64,000 bases of DNA, taken from positions 434,001-498,000 of the forward strand of contig JACATO010001426.1 in assembly GCA_018389105.1 (NCBI GenBank), in the 5' to 3' direction. The position numbers and the translations under genes are program-made. Every line of letters starts with the position of its first letter. Position 1 is the first letter of the stretch. The notes under the pieces are model-generated. The model saw only the letters and a list, made by a program, of their open reading frames with translations, did no database searches and had not been told where the DNA came from. This DNA is from Nautilus pompilius. Lineage: Eukaryota > Mollusca > Cephalopoda > Nautilida > Nautilidae. Below, piece by piece: positions 1 through 11,765 of the stretch.

Positions 1-229
1 TTGGTCTAGTGAAGCAATCGAAAATCTATGAACACGGCCTGTCTACGGTGGAAGCGTCCGGTAACCACGGTAAACAGCCAGCACGTGTTCCTACCGACTC
101 TTAACCACGTGACTGACTGTACAGGAAAACGTCCGGGTTGCCCGCGCTAAAAAGTAAAACGTGGCCTGGCGTATCGTCAGCGAAACGAACGACTGGAGAC
201 GCCGACGTTGGAGGCTTATTATTATTATA

Positions 230-268
<39 letters not shown>

Positions 269-1676
269 TATTTTTAAACAATTTTTTATATCGAATATGT
301 TTGATTTTCGTCCCGGCCGTCTTGATGCCACGGGCACGCACCACGCCTCCACAGGTTGTAGACGAGCGGACTGATTGCGTAGGGGTTCTCTCCCCATCAC
401 CTTCACACCAAACGATCGATCGCGTTACTCTTTGCAACAATTGGCAACTATTCGATCGTATTTCCGGATGCCGGCCGGCGACTGGGTCATGAATTAGACG
501 TTCTAATTTTGCCTTTTGCTTTGTTTTCTGATAACAACTGGAAGCCACGCCTGCCATAATTGCTAATTAGCAAGAAACGTCTTGTTTATTTGCAAGGTTC
601 TTCCTCGTATCTCTTTCCGCTTCTCCGGGTGCGTCCTCCCAGATCCTGGAGCGTGAATGATCGCATTCGGCGTCGATACGTCGACCAGAAAAGCCAGCAG
701 TACCCCTGCTAGCATCCCGCTGACGAAGAATTCTGAACCTGCAGTACCAACGACGCGAAAATATCAGTATCTTAGAAGGACCGGTTAGTATTTGTATTTG
801 ACCAGGTGTGTATTTAGCCAGCGCGTAATGCAATATTTGGAGAACTGTCGTTACAAAAGGCTATTATATTAATGAGGGAGGTACTGTATCACAGTCTCTA
901 AAGGTCAACCGGTGCTGCATGATACAGGTTTAAAAGATAGCGTAATGCAAATGCACCGATGTTATACAAAGGGTTAATGGACCAGGGCCTGATACTGCTT
1001 TAACCCTAAACTAGGGCTTCGCAAATAAATGAGTGGACCAACTGTAAGGCGGAAAATTGTGAGAAACAAAATGCAAGCGGACCAATTAAGAATTGATGCA
1101 TAATCAAATGCTTTTTTTAAAAATTTAAACTCTGGATAAAATTTGATGTATAAAATCAATAAATATATTATTCAAAATGAAATCAATTTTTAGGAGGCAA
1201 AAATTAGCACAGTCTAACAACTTACGAGTGAGAGCAGGTAAAATTCATCTTCCGCCAGCGGTCCTTCCACCCGGTTCTGAAGCTTCTGATCAACTTTACT
1301 GTTTTCCTCCGTGGTCGAGCATCGCATCGCCCATCTCAGTCTGTATCTTGTCAAAATGTGCGCTGGACTTCCCTGCACGGATCTTGTCGATTAACTTCTA
1401 CGTTTTCTTCTTGTTCTCCGAATACGCCGCATTGATGTCCCCGCATTGTCTCTCGAGCCCTACCTTTCCAGCTGCCACACAGTTTCAAGATCTTCCAGAC
1501 AGTACGTAGAAAAACGGAGAAGGAGGGGAGACATATCGTGATGTTCTTATGCGAGCTGTACACAAAATAACCTCAAATAGCTGTACCGCCAGATCCAGCG
1601 CTAGGGTATTTGTCGTGGTACTTTTTTATGTAAAAAAAAAAAATGTCACAGATTTTCTTTGGATTGTCCCCTAAAA
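1..1676. other. Intergenic, no gene recognised
   Basis: I find no convincing coding region. Short open frames here overlap on both strands and have no recognisable domain. An imperfect ATT microsatellite lies at 216-273. The minus strand at about 1350-1560 reads as charged, faintly coding-like sequence broken by stops, but I cannot assign it to a family. Confidence 0.5.
216..273. repeat. ATT microsatellite
   Basis: Imperfect (ATT)n run with a few ATAT interruptions. The polyisoleucine and polyasparagine frames read through it are artefacts of the repeat. Confidence 0.9.
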
Positions 1677-1715
1677 CAGTGTTTCTCGACCTTTTTTGAT
1701 GCTGTGGACCGGCTG
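1677..1715. mobile_element. Candidate hAT terminus, left end
   Basis: The sequence begins CAGTGTTTCTCGACCTTTTT and then carries a tract ending GCTGTGGACC. This resembles the CAGTG-TTCTC-AACC terminal inverted repeat of hAT (Charlie/Buster-type) elements. It lies about 0.5 kb beyond the 3' end of the decayed hAT transposase on the minus strand. No matching right terminus or 8-bp target duplication was found by eye. Confidence 0.4.
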
Positions 1716-2219
1716 ACTAACTTCCTGAACTGATGTGAACTGCTTTTAAGATTCCGGCCATTTTTGTCTTCTATTCTGCTATATCTGAGCATATAAGCCC
1801 GAAGTTAGGCGAATGGGCTCACACTAGGGTTTAATTAACTTCAGTAATCTGAAACAGTCTCTATTTAGAACAGATATCAATAAAAATAGTTAAAATTGTG
1901 ACATGATATGAACATGGTCATTTCTTTTTAAAACGATTCCCCAGAGATTCCATTCTGAGAGTGAACTACAGGTACCAGACCAGTACAAGATTTTTATAAA
2001 AGCATAATTAAAAGCATAATAGCAAGATCAAGCCTTCTCGCTATTATTATACATTTGACGTAAGGGATGATTTTGTTTACCATTTCCTGTACCTGCCGCG
2101 TCGAGACCATTCTTTCGACCCGGGTTTCAATGTTCGAGAATGATACTCGGAACGTCGTTCCAATGCTAAATTTTGACTGCGAGTTCACCGAGTTCTGGGC
2201 ATTCTGATTTGACTTTAAT

Positions 2220-3465
2220 CCAGAAATCAGTTAAGGTAAATTTTAGAAATTATTACCTCAGGAACCTCATCACATGACAGCTTCAGCAACTTGTCCTCTA
2301 ATGTTGGAGACCGAAAGGTCTTGGGTGTCCACAGACGAGATTGGGTCACGAATGTATTGCTTTCCCTTCCGTGGATCAGAGCCACTTGGAAATTATTCTT
2401 CATATTTTTGGAGAGTTGGTTTTAATGTGTTGATATCATTTTGTTCTGAAGAGTAAGATTCACGTATTTGTTGGAGTCATTAGCCATCGATGCAAAAGAT
2501 GGGAACATATCAGCAATTGCGTTTGACTCTTTCTTTCCACACTTTAAGTTTCTTTTTAAAAGCTGTAATTTTGTCTGCCACTTCAGACACACTGCATACA
2601 CTTCCCTGAATAGGCAGATCTAGGTGACTGTAGCAATCAAACACATCTGCCAGATATGCAAACTTGGCTATCACTGTGAATCCCGAAAGTAATCTACCAA
2701 AGGAAACCTCTTTCGAGCTCACATCGGGGTTCATACACTCGGTATGGAACTTTACCACTAACAGCATCTGCACCAGAATGTAAAAGTAGGTGATAGTAGT
2801 CAGCTACCATTTCTCTTCACACACAGATTCCAAGGTGCGAGAATCCAGGGCCGTTTACTTTCGCAAAACTAACAGTTTTAACTGCTATATTGAGGACATC
2901 GCTAAGCTCTGGAGACAGTTTCCTGGCTGCCAGTACCTCTCCCTGGACGAAGCGATGTGTTTGCTCGACCACCCAATGCACCACCATCCACCACTCTGGC
3001 CACTACACCTGAATGTCTCTGCCTGTCCCTGAGCCGCACCGTCGGTGCAAATTCCAATGCAGCGATCCCACTGAAGTCCGCTCCCTGTTGCAAACTCTTT
3101 TAGTCTTCTGCTGTATGAGCAATTCTCCATGAGATAGTATCGCCTGACGAAGGGATGCCACTAACTTTCTTGGCAGCTGTATCTCCCAAAACCGAACGAC
3201 AGACATCTATCATTGAAGGCATTGCTAATTCTTCTCCCACTGTAAATGGCCAGGTGTGTCGATGCTCAGAATTACACCAAACATCACCCCCTGATGCTGG
3301 GGCCGCCATCCGCCGCCCGGAATAAACCCATATTTTATATATCCGGCTTCGTATTTCATGCTGAATGGCGAACGCTTCTTCCCTTTCATTACACTTCTCA
3401 ACACACGGCTCATCTATGTCACGTTTCGCTGGACTTTTACTAGAAGAAAAAAAATTATCCAAATA
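2220..3465 (-). pseudogene. Decayed hAT transposase (ZBED5/FAM200-like), copy 1
   Basis: Minus-strand pieces of one hAT-type transposase in several frames. Near 3225-3413 a BED-finger-like segment reads KYEAGYIKYGF. At about 3190-3260 comes the conserved HT-(I/V)GE-L-P block (here FTVGEELAMP), then a segment ending SGIPSSGDTISWRI. Near 3030-3075 is GICTDGAA, which carries a catalytic-region aspartate of the RNase H fold. At 2510-2773 a long open stretch contains KFAYLADVFDCYSHLDLPIQG and DKITAFKKKLKVWKERV, typical of the C-terminal half of ZBED5/FAM200/GTF2IRD2-type proteins. Stops and frameshifts separate the blocks, so no functional protein is made. The family assignment comes from motif recognition, not a search. 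Confidence 0.7.
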
Positions 3466-4296
3466 TATCTGCTGTGAGGGATAGGGTTAATCTTCTTAAC
3501 CGGATGTTTTGATCGCCACGTAATTTCAGTTAAGAGGGGCGCAGATGTAACTTCGAGGGGATGAAGAAGATCAGAGTCGGCGTGAGGGAGTAAATCACGG
3601 ACCAGGTCAAACTACGGTGGTCTTTACTTAGTGGTGATATCAGAAATATTCAGGCGGACGAGCGAACTGCAGTCACGAAGGAGTCCTCATCCAGACCGAC
3701 AACCAAACCTGGCTGATGTGCGTCCGCATCACCAAGCTACAGATAGACAGATATACAGTCGTCCAACCCAAGGTATTTCGTTCGTACGCAGAAACTTGTT
3801 TCTTCTCCATTCGTATCAATAGGTTTTATCTAAATTAACTGTGTCAGCTTTGTGCACTCGGTCTGCGTGTACCAAGTATAGTAGTAGTAATAATAATATA
3901 ATAATAAATAATAATAATAATGGTCACCGTACAAAACTGAAAAAAATTTCTATTCACTTTCCATGCGACTACCCGGGTGCATATTTATAGGGGATACCGC
4001 GCACCTTAGCCTCTTCAAAACTTTTCAATTAGGTCAGGACACCCAAACCAAGCGAGTGTCCTGAACAAAGAGGACAAGAAAGCAGCTTCTAGTATATATG
4101 CACTACTGCCACGCACACACACACCCACACACACACACACACAACACACACACACGCAACACATGAAAATCTATAGTAGAAGTTTTAAAATGCCATCCAT
4201 TGTGAAGTGTATGAGATTCATCAGGCAAAAAGAAGAAGAAGAAGCTCCATCTGAATCCCGCCTCCGCATTTTCCAGCTGCCAGTTGTTTAAATACC
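3466..4296. other. Intergenic with simple repeats
   Basis: No gene seen. Contains an imperfect AAT run at about 3881-3921 and a CA dinucleotide tract at 4111-4158. Confidence 0.6.
4111..4158. repeat. CA microsatellite
   Basis: Interrupted (CA)n tract. Confidence 0.9.
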
Positions 4297-5262
4297 GTGG
4301 TCTCCAACTCATTTTGGAATGCGACCTGCATTGTTATGGTAAATGTCCACATGACCCGCATGCCTATAGTTAAGTCTTATGGCCAACGGAAGTATCACAC
4401 AACACTGATGCAATCCAATTGCGGGACTCCATAAGTCGATGTATTGGTCATTTAACCTATACTCTTGACCAGATACCTAGCAACGCTCTGCCTTTTCCAC
4501 CAAAGGACCAGTTACATCTTCACTCAATCTGCGGTAGCGACCCGCACCCTGTACATCAGATGCTCCTATGAAAGCCGGGGTTCTTGTGGGTGACTTCCTT
4601 ATCTTCGTGATGGAAAAAAAAAAGTTGCTGACAAAGGTAGGTGCTGTCGCAAGCCTTGATAATTGGTTTTTGTCCTGAAGCCGATATGGAGACAGTTCGC
4701 GTGTTCCGTTGTTTCTGTGAGGGATGCTAGATCTGAAATCCAGTGAATATCGGACAGTTAAGAAACCATCTTGTTTTCGCTTCTCTTGAAACTATCAATC
4801 TCCGACCGAAGACCGAAAAATCTATTACTCCTCACCTAGACTTATCCAACGTATTTCGTTGTGATAATTTGGCTATACCCACTGTCCAGACATTTCAAGA
4901 AGATGAATTGGCGGGTGGCCGGATCCGTTCGTTAAAAAAGGTTCAGCGTTCTATCATGTGTCCATTAAATGAGTTCCCGCACTGACGCCTGATGCAAGAT
5001 GCAATGGACAACGGTGAACTTCGTTGGCAACTCCAGCCTACATAACTTTTATAGGTGCTACACAAAGCCATTTCACTGAGGCTGGACCATCAGCTTCCAA
5101 GCACGCATCTTGTGTTGTTTTTTTTTACTGCTCAGTGTATCCGCATCCATAGCTGTCCATCAATCGTCGAGGAAAAATCTGAGAATCTCATGTCCATGCA
5201 GCTGTTTCTTTAAGCTTCGAGCAAGGTCGCTCATTTTTTTATCAACCGTGTTCGGAAAAGGG
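4297..5262 (-). mobile_element. Decayed hAT element (GTF2IRD2/Charlie-like), copy 2
   Basis: The left edge near 4297 reads CGTGGTCTCCAACTCATTTT, like a hAT terminus. Minus-strand coding fragments follow in transcript order. Near 5234 is MSDLARSLKKQL. Near 4985-5015 is LHCILHQASVRELI, close to the family's LHCIIHQ-AL block. At about 4680-4745 is ISDLASLTETTEHANCLHIG, matching the block that precedes LQGK in this family. Stops and frame changes separate the fragments, so the copy is dead. It is a second, independent copy, because the homologous blocks of copy 1 lie 2 kb away. Confidence 0.6.
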
Positions 5263-5849
5263 GTTATTTTTTGCAAATTCTTGCCTTAAATTCTTTCTGA
5301 CCATGTATTTCCTGATAGACTCACTTTTTGATTCGAAGATCTTGCAATAAGTTCAGATAAAGAAGACTTTATCTCTATTATAGTAAAACATAAAGAGTAT
5401 ATTTACTTTCTTCTAAAGAATCTGTTGATAAAGAGATGGCAGATGATAAAAGTAATAACTAAATGTCTTGAAGTTAGATTTTTAGAATAACAGGAACGAG
5501 TTTAGATAAGTTGGTGACATATCTAAAACTAAAGCATTTTATTCATGGCACAATAATAATTAATTAAAGGAATATTGTTGCAATAAATCTCTATGACATT
5601 GCATAGGCAACTGCATCTAACAACCCCTTTTAAAATTTATCTAAGGATGATATAAAAATTTTCGAAGTAGATAATACAACAGATGTAATCAGGAAGGAGT
5701 ATCAGACCTTACCCTCAGAGATGTTATAAAAGTAGTTGATCAAGAGTGTAAAGATTTAAATATAGGTTACAACTCAACTAAAGGAAAGTCTCACATCATT
5801 TACTCAGGTACAAATAACTTCCACTGTTTGGCTGTATGTTAACCACTCT

Positions 5850-6450
5850 CAAGGAGCAGATTTAGGTGGATAGAACCACAATACTTAGAGCATTACGAAA
5901 ACATTATTACAAAATTATAACCGGATCCATCAATGGGTGTGACTCATGAAGTAGACTTAGAATACCTCAAAGAATTACATAGCCATCTTAAAGACCACCC
6001 ACTAGCAGTTGAAAAACTTATCCAGAAGACCGAGTGGCTGTCGTCTTACCAAAATAAGTTAGTGGAAAATAAACTTGGTTGTAAACCAGCTATTAAAAAC
6101 TGTTAAATAATCCTAAAAATAAATAGAATTATATTATACATTATAGAAATCCTCAACGTAATTTGTCTATTAGTATAACAGTAGTTGTAATCAGTCTGCC
6201 TATTTAAACTCCTATACTGAGTTTGCCACAGATGTGATAACGAAGTCTACAAATTATTTCAAAAAATATCTTATAAGTTAGTGAAGAAAAATGACAGTTG
6301 TAAGGGTTTTCACAACCCAGAAAAAACTTTAAAAATCACCTGCTAATGAAATTACCCTACACTACACTAGAGATAATATGAACGAAAGTAGCTCTCTTAC
6401 TTATAACAGATAAACTCACCAACTCTGACTGACCTTTTTATTTAGAAATG
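5850..6450 (+). pseudogene. Protein-primed DNA polymerase B fragment
   Basis: Around 5941-6106 the frame reads EVDLEYLKELHSH, then a segment around TEWLSSYQ, resembling the palm region of type-B DNA polymerases of Mavericks and adintoviruses. In a shifted frame near 6136-6165 it continues with HYRN, a conserved block a little further along the same family. The fragment near 6190-6260 (SAYLNSYTEF) sits where the QS-WL--YI-FN block is expected. Order and spacing therefore agree with the family over roughly 200 residues, but stops and frameshifts make it non-functional. Confidence 0.6.
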
Positions 6451-8547
6451 TGCATTTTACATTATTCAAAACATTAAATGTATAATTTTTACTTTAATTT
6501 AAATTTAAATTCAAAGATAATCTAACTTTATCATTTCCAAATACAGATCCTCTACCCTGTCCCATAAAAAAACAAGATACACACAAAGATATTAAAGGTA
6601 TAGATCACTGTGACAGGTCTGTTTACTCAGCAAAACCATCCCTCCAAAAACAAAGAAACAATAAAACGTTTTAGGAAAGATGATGGATGAACGGGCAGGA
6701 AACACCTATAAATACATTTTGGTGATTTAGATCTGAAATTTATACAATAGATCTTGAACCAGAAAAGGACTGTTGAATAATTTTAAAATCTGTATTTAAA
6801 AAAAAAAATTGAAGTACAAAATTATATAGATATTTTATTTAATACCGAACGAATACATAAAAATATTACTTAATTAAATCGAAAAAAAAAACGTAATATT
6901 TATACAATTAATCTCACTAACGTTGTATTATTTCCTTCTGATGATAAGTTGTATCTAATAGAATGATAAAACATCAACTTTATTTTGTGTGTATTTCATT
7001 CTTCATTAATCTGTCTGTAATGTTGCTGTAATTTTTTAATGCTCTAAGATATCAAAAGAAGACATCTAGTTATGTATTGTGTAAATATTGTTATAATATA
7101 TATATTAAATTTTATAATATATATTTTAAAATATGTATTGAATAAACTCATAGTGAACCAAAAAACTTTCAAAAGTTGTACCCCCTTTTCTCTTAATATT
7201 TACCATCCTTTCAAGTTTTGCTTAAATATATCGATTCGATCAAATAGTATAAAAACAAGAAAATTGCTTTGAATTCTGTAAACCTTTTCTTTTACTGTTC
7301 TTAAATAGCTAATTAAAAATCTTAACATCAGTTAACACAAGTTATAAAGTAGAATTTATAATACAGATACATATTTTATGTAAAACTGCTCTAAAGGGAA
7401 ATTTTGATTTGGAATACTGGATTTCCCTCGGGAAAGTTACTGATATCTGTAGTCCTTTGGAAACTACCTCCGATTCATTTAAACTCGAAAATTCAAAATC
7501 CATTTCGATATATCTTTCCATATCACCCTTAGATTTTCTCTTAATATTTCGATGTTGCTAGCTATTCTTTTGTCGGTGTGCGACCGAGAACAATAGTGAA
7601 CTTTAGCCCGATGCAGAGGACTTCCTACCAACTGTTGCTGACTTCGAATGGCTATTTTAAAACTGGAGTTTGAAATGAAGAATTGAGTTGTCTTGACAAA
7701 AAAAGGGCTGAATTCGCTAAAAGTATTTAAAAAAGACTAAAAATTTACAAATTGGTCACATTTGTAAAAGTCGTATTTTAAGTTTATTAAATTAATAAAT
7801 GAGAAGATATGAAATTAAATGAAATGCAACAGATCATTTTTAGCAAAAACTGATTCAAAATTATAAAACTTAATAAAAGTAGAAAAGCTAAACGTACGAA
7901 AATAATTCATTTTCCTAAGGTTGTTATTTCTCCCTCTCTTTTGCATGTGATGTGGCATGTATACTTTATTTTTTACTTAATGTCATATCAATTATCATTT
8001 GTAGGTTTGGTTTAATGGTTTTCATAATAACGATATTATCAAGCAAATTGAAAATACAAAAAAGAAAAAAAATATTTTAAAATTCAATTTAAAATTACAT
8101 AAACTCAGTTAAAATCTATATTAAATAGTTTAATGAATGTCAGTGAAATTACAAGCAACTTTAGCTGATTATCTACAAGTTAAAGTATTTCACAAATGAT
8201 TCTTTTGCTTTTCTTCAGTTAAAGAATCAAGTTTGGTTCGGTCAGAGAGGTAATTCATTAGTATCGTCTAGTTTAAACATATCCCAACAACGAGATGGTT
8301 TAAGTTTAATGATGGAGATTTAAATTTAGATAAACACAGAATTATAAATATTAATAACCCTCCTTATTTTAATGATGGAGTTAACAAAATATATGTAGGT
8401 AATTTATTACAACAGATAAATATATTTTGGATAGACTTTAATTATGGAATTAATCATGTTATTAATTTAAATGAGTTTAAAGTTTTTGAGAAAAATGATA
8501 ATCAGATTTTTAATGCTGGAATCATAGTTGATGTTTTACTTAATGTA

Positions 8548-9119
8548 CGGGGTTATTCAAAAAGAATGAACCGATTTCATGACGCATTACTTCAGTTCTC
8601 AAGTATTGTCATGGAATGAGTCAGTGACCATTTGAAAGAGGAGTTTTCTAAGTTTTGATTGGCTGCCACAGTGGGGCGCTGTAGTCGCGTCGTTCCTCGG
8701 CAACGTTCAGTTGTTTGTTTACCTTCAGAATGGCGAGTCCTGAGCAAAAGGCGTTCTGCGTTCTCGAGTTTGCGAAAACAAAATCGGTTGTCCCGGAGCA
8801 GCGTGATTTTTTCTTACGGGGATATGTAAAAGATAGCGTTTATGATCCACCGCTATCCACTAACCTCGATGACCTTAAACATTGAATAACAACAGCGATC
8901 AACTCAGTGGATCGTGATATGCTGATACGCGTCTGGAAGGAATTCTCTTATCGCATTGATGTTGCCCGTGCTGCAGGTGGTGGCCACATTGAACATGTGT
9001 AGACAAGAAATAAACTTGATTGTGAGTAGAAAACTTGTGACTTAGCTGGAGTTTTCTATTGCTTTTCCTTATTAAAATATTGCGTAATGAAATCGGTTCA
9101 TTCTTTTTGAATAACCCTG
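8548..9119 (+). mobile_element. Mariner/Tc deletion derivative with 30-bp-class TIRs
   Basis: The ends are near-perfect inverted repeats. The left reads CGGGGTTATTCAAAAAGAAT and continues through GAACCGATTTCAT. The right end is its reverse complement with two or three mismatches. TA dinucleotides flank both sides (8546-8547 and 9120-9121), the target duplication of IS630-Tc1-mariner elements. At 572 bp it is too short for a full transposase and keeps only a fused remnant (8730-9002). It lies inside a tail-fibre-like remnant, so it is younger than that element. Confidence 0.85.
8730..9002 (+). pseudogene. Internally deleted transposase remnant
   Basis: A 91-codon frame beginning MASPEQKAFCVLEFAKTKSV, a typical N-terminus of a mariner/Tc3-like transposase. 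It jumps directly to a C-terminal segment (INSVDRDMLIRVW ... GGGHIEHV) that normally lies some 250-300 residues later. The catalytic core is missing. One in-frame TGA at 8883-8885 further breaks it. The start lies in good context inside the transposon. It cannot encode a transposase, but its ends could be mobilised by a related full-length enzyme. Confidence 0.7.
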
Positions 9120-11039
9120 TATTAAATAAAATATTTTATTAGAATGATAAATCAATAGATAGAAACGAGAGCACAATGGTTTATTTTGCAACAAGTTCAA
9201 ATAGGGCCTAAAATAAAAAAAAAAACACATTTAAAGAATATAAAAAAAAAATCTAAATTTTTAGATAAAATTGCTGGTGAAAAATGAAAAGCTTTTAACG
9301 ACAAAGTAAGAATTAAAGCATGGACACAAGGTAATTTTGAATTTTATATGCATGATAAAACGAGTTATGATAGTAATACTGCATATCTAATATTGGATTT
9401 AAACTGAAGAAAAAATAAAATTTTAAATATTGTAAATCCAACGAATACTGATAATGCAACAACTAAGATGTTTGATGATTCCAAATTTAATGTGTTATGA
9501 AAAATGGAAAATGAATCTAGGACATCCAACAAGTAACTTATATGATCCTAATGAATCTTGTGTAGATAATGAAATAAATAGCAACCGTTTCACAAGGCGA
9601 ATAATGGTAAAATAATTAACTAGGTGCTACAACTAGCTATAGTGATGCAACAACTAAGATGTTTGTTAATGATAATTTAACAAATGTTATTTAAAAATCT
9701 CAGCACAATATAAATATAAACAGTAAAAAGATTTTAGAATTAGCGGCACCGACATCCGGCTCGGATGCTGCAAATAAAACGTATATTGATAATAACTTTT
9801 CAAATCAATAGCCGGTGATGCGAAATATTTAAAACTTTTTTTTGGTATTATAGGTAATGTAGACATGAACCAAAAATATTTCACAGATATAAAATCATCA
9901 TCATCTAGCAATATAAATCGTAATTATTATGCAGCATTTACAAAGTATGTAAACGGGTTATGTTTAAAATTAAAACAAGCAATACTCACTTTTTCTGCAT
10001 GGGAGAGTGGTACTAAATTTATTCAAAATGTGAATTGAGATATTTATAAGCACTTATAGTAATATCGTAAAATAAGTTGCAGGATAGGTAGAAGCCAGGA
10101 TCGAGTAAAAATCATATTGAGTGTTTACGATCCATCTTTATTTAGAAATAATAACTTTTATGGTAAGTTTTACATCTAAAACTTTTATTGTTACAGTCCA
10201 TTCTTTAAAAATATACAAACAATTTTATTATATTCCAGAGGGAAATTGTAAACAACAAAAAAGTAATTTCAAGTTTATGAATAAAATAAAAGCTGGAGAG
10301 TAATCTAACTTAGTGAGTGTAAAATATGTTATTACAGAAATTAATTTCGAGTTTGGAATAATTGTAAAATCCTAATTTCTTTCAAATAACTGTAAAGCTG
10401 GCTGCAAAAAAGTTGGAGATACACAAAGTAGTTTAACTAAATTCCTGATTTTTCTTAGGCCAAATATCCAGGCAAAAACCCTTTACCGAAATATAATTAC
10501 TGTAAATGAAAAACTTTATTAGATTTATAATTAAATCCAAATAATTTATCAACATGCTACAAACATGCTTCATGTTATAGCTATGGTTGATTCCGCAGGC
10601 AATTTGACTAGTACTATGAACAGGGATTAAAAGTTAATATAAATTTAATACATCATTTCAATGATATTCATCATTTTAGTTTAAGAGAAAAAATCGACAG
10701 AGGCGAAGTGGAAGCTAAAATAATATTTAGGGGTTTCACTGAAGGTGCTATTTGTTTCTGTTAAAATAAAATAGTAAACCAAAAAAATATATATATGAAA
10801 ACACTCTCCCTGTAACAGCTGAAGGGTTAACGGTCTTTGTTAGAAAAAAAAAACTATTTTATATAACTGATATTTGTTTTTTCAATAAATGATGTTTATT
10901 CAGCGAATTTATAATTGATATGCTGGCTTTTCTTCAAAATGGAATAAAAGTAATAAATGTTTGTTAAATGTGATGTATGCATTTAATAAGTTTGCATAAA
11001 ATATTATTTTAAAAGACAAAATCGAAAACTCTTAGATGG

Positions 11040-11215
11040 AAGAACGTAAGCTTCCCTTCGAGCTGTCTGGTAGGAGACCAATAAATGGATTGTGGACTGA
11101 TATGGGAAGTAAATTCGTTAAGGGGATTTTGAAAAACGTTTTAGCAAAAGAATCTTCGGGAATAAACTTTTTCATTCATATGATGAAGAGCTCAGGAGAC
11201 TAAAGTACCTGAGAT
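11040..11215 (+). pseudogene. Integrase fragment
   Basis: The segment reads GLWTDMGSKFVKGILKNVL and then GINFFIHMMKSS. It resembles the second catalytic aspartate block of retroviral-type integrases (TD-x-G-x-EF, here K in place of E), followed by the I-----KS-V stretch. Maverick/Polinton elements carry such integrases. Flanking stops limit it to about 50 residues, so the call rests on a single block plus its neighbours. Confidence 0.4.
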
Positions 11216-11394
11216 ACAATTGATATTTTATCGTCCGGTATAGATAAAACTGTCATCAAAGAGAAATAATGACGCAATTTTAGTAAAAAATAATTCTAAA
11301 AATATTGTTTTTATTGATGTTATTGAATTCATGTTTATGTATTTGTTCATATAAATTATTTATATAATTTTTTTAAAAAATATACAAAAGAACA

Positions 11395-11510
11395 TATCCC
11401 AAAGACCGACTGGCTTTCGATTTACCAATATAAGACGATAGAAAATAAATTCGTATCTAAACCTGACTTAAAAATTGATAAATACAATGTAGAATTTAAA
11501 AAAAAATTTA
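11395..11510 (+). pseudogene. Second DNA polymerase B fragment
   Basis: The frame around 11403-11500 reads TDWLSIYQYKTIENKFVSKP, closely matching TEWLSSYQNKLVENKL of the fragment at 6030-6080. It is the same part of the same gene in the same orientation, about 5.4 kb away. So either two elements lie side by side or one element was partly duplicated. Confidence 0.5.
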
Positions 11511-11765
11511 CATTATAAAAATCTTCAACTTTATTTATATTTAGTTTGGTAATTCGAATCTGCTTGATTATTCTTTAAGGTGGTTAAGTAATTTTGATAG
11601 ATATTCCATACCTACTTCATATGTTACACCAAGGGGTCAATAGGGTTTCACTTTTGTAATAATATTTTATAATATTCTAAATTTTGTAGTAAATTTATTT
11701 AAATACATTTTTTGGGGATATTATTTCGTATAGTGATACAATATTTTACATTTTTAGCACGACCT

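Larger units (their letters stand above)
8320..9815 (+). pseudogene. Tail-fibre-like repeat protein remnant
   Basis: Four plus-strand segments repeat the pattern P-x(n)-D-A-x-x-K-x-Y/F-V/I-D/N seen in phage tail-fibre-type proteins. They are NDGVNKIYVGN near 8370-8400, DNATTKMF near 9448-9475, SDATTKMFVND near 9640-9675, and SDAANKTYIDN near 9758-9795. The first repeat is separated from the others by the inserted transposon at 8548-9119. Frames are broken between repeats. I infer a structural or fibre gene of the surrounding virus-like element. Its function cannot be shown from the sequence. Confidence 0.5.
5263..11600 (+). mobile_element. Decayed Maverick/Polinton or adintovirus-like element
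   Basis: A sharply AT-rich block with phage- and virus-like gene remnants mostly on the plus strand. It holds a protein-primed family-B DNA polymerase piece (5850-6450), four tail-fibre-like repeats (8330-9810), a retroviral-type integrase piece (11040-11215), and a second, separate polymerase piece (11395-11510). All are broken by stops and frameshifts. Such a gene set is known from Maverick/Polinton transposons and the related adintoviruses of animals. I cannot see terminal inverted repeats, so the boundaries are approximate and two elements may be juxtaposed. A mariner/Tc deletion derivative sits inside at 8548-9119. No intact gene remains. Confidence 0.6.

Noticed and set aside
1351-1563. 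Coding-like minus-strand stretch
   Set aside because: Charged, faintly protein-like segments in shifting frames, but no family recognised and several stops.
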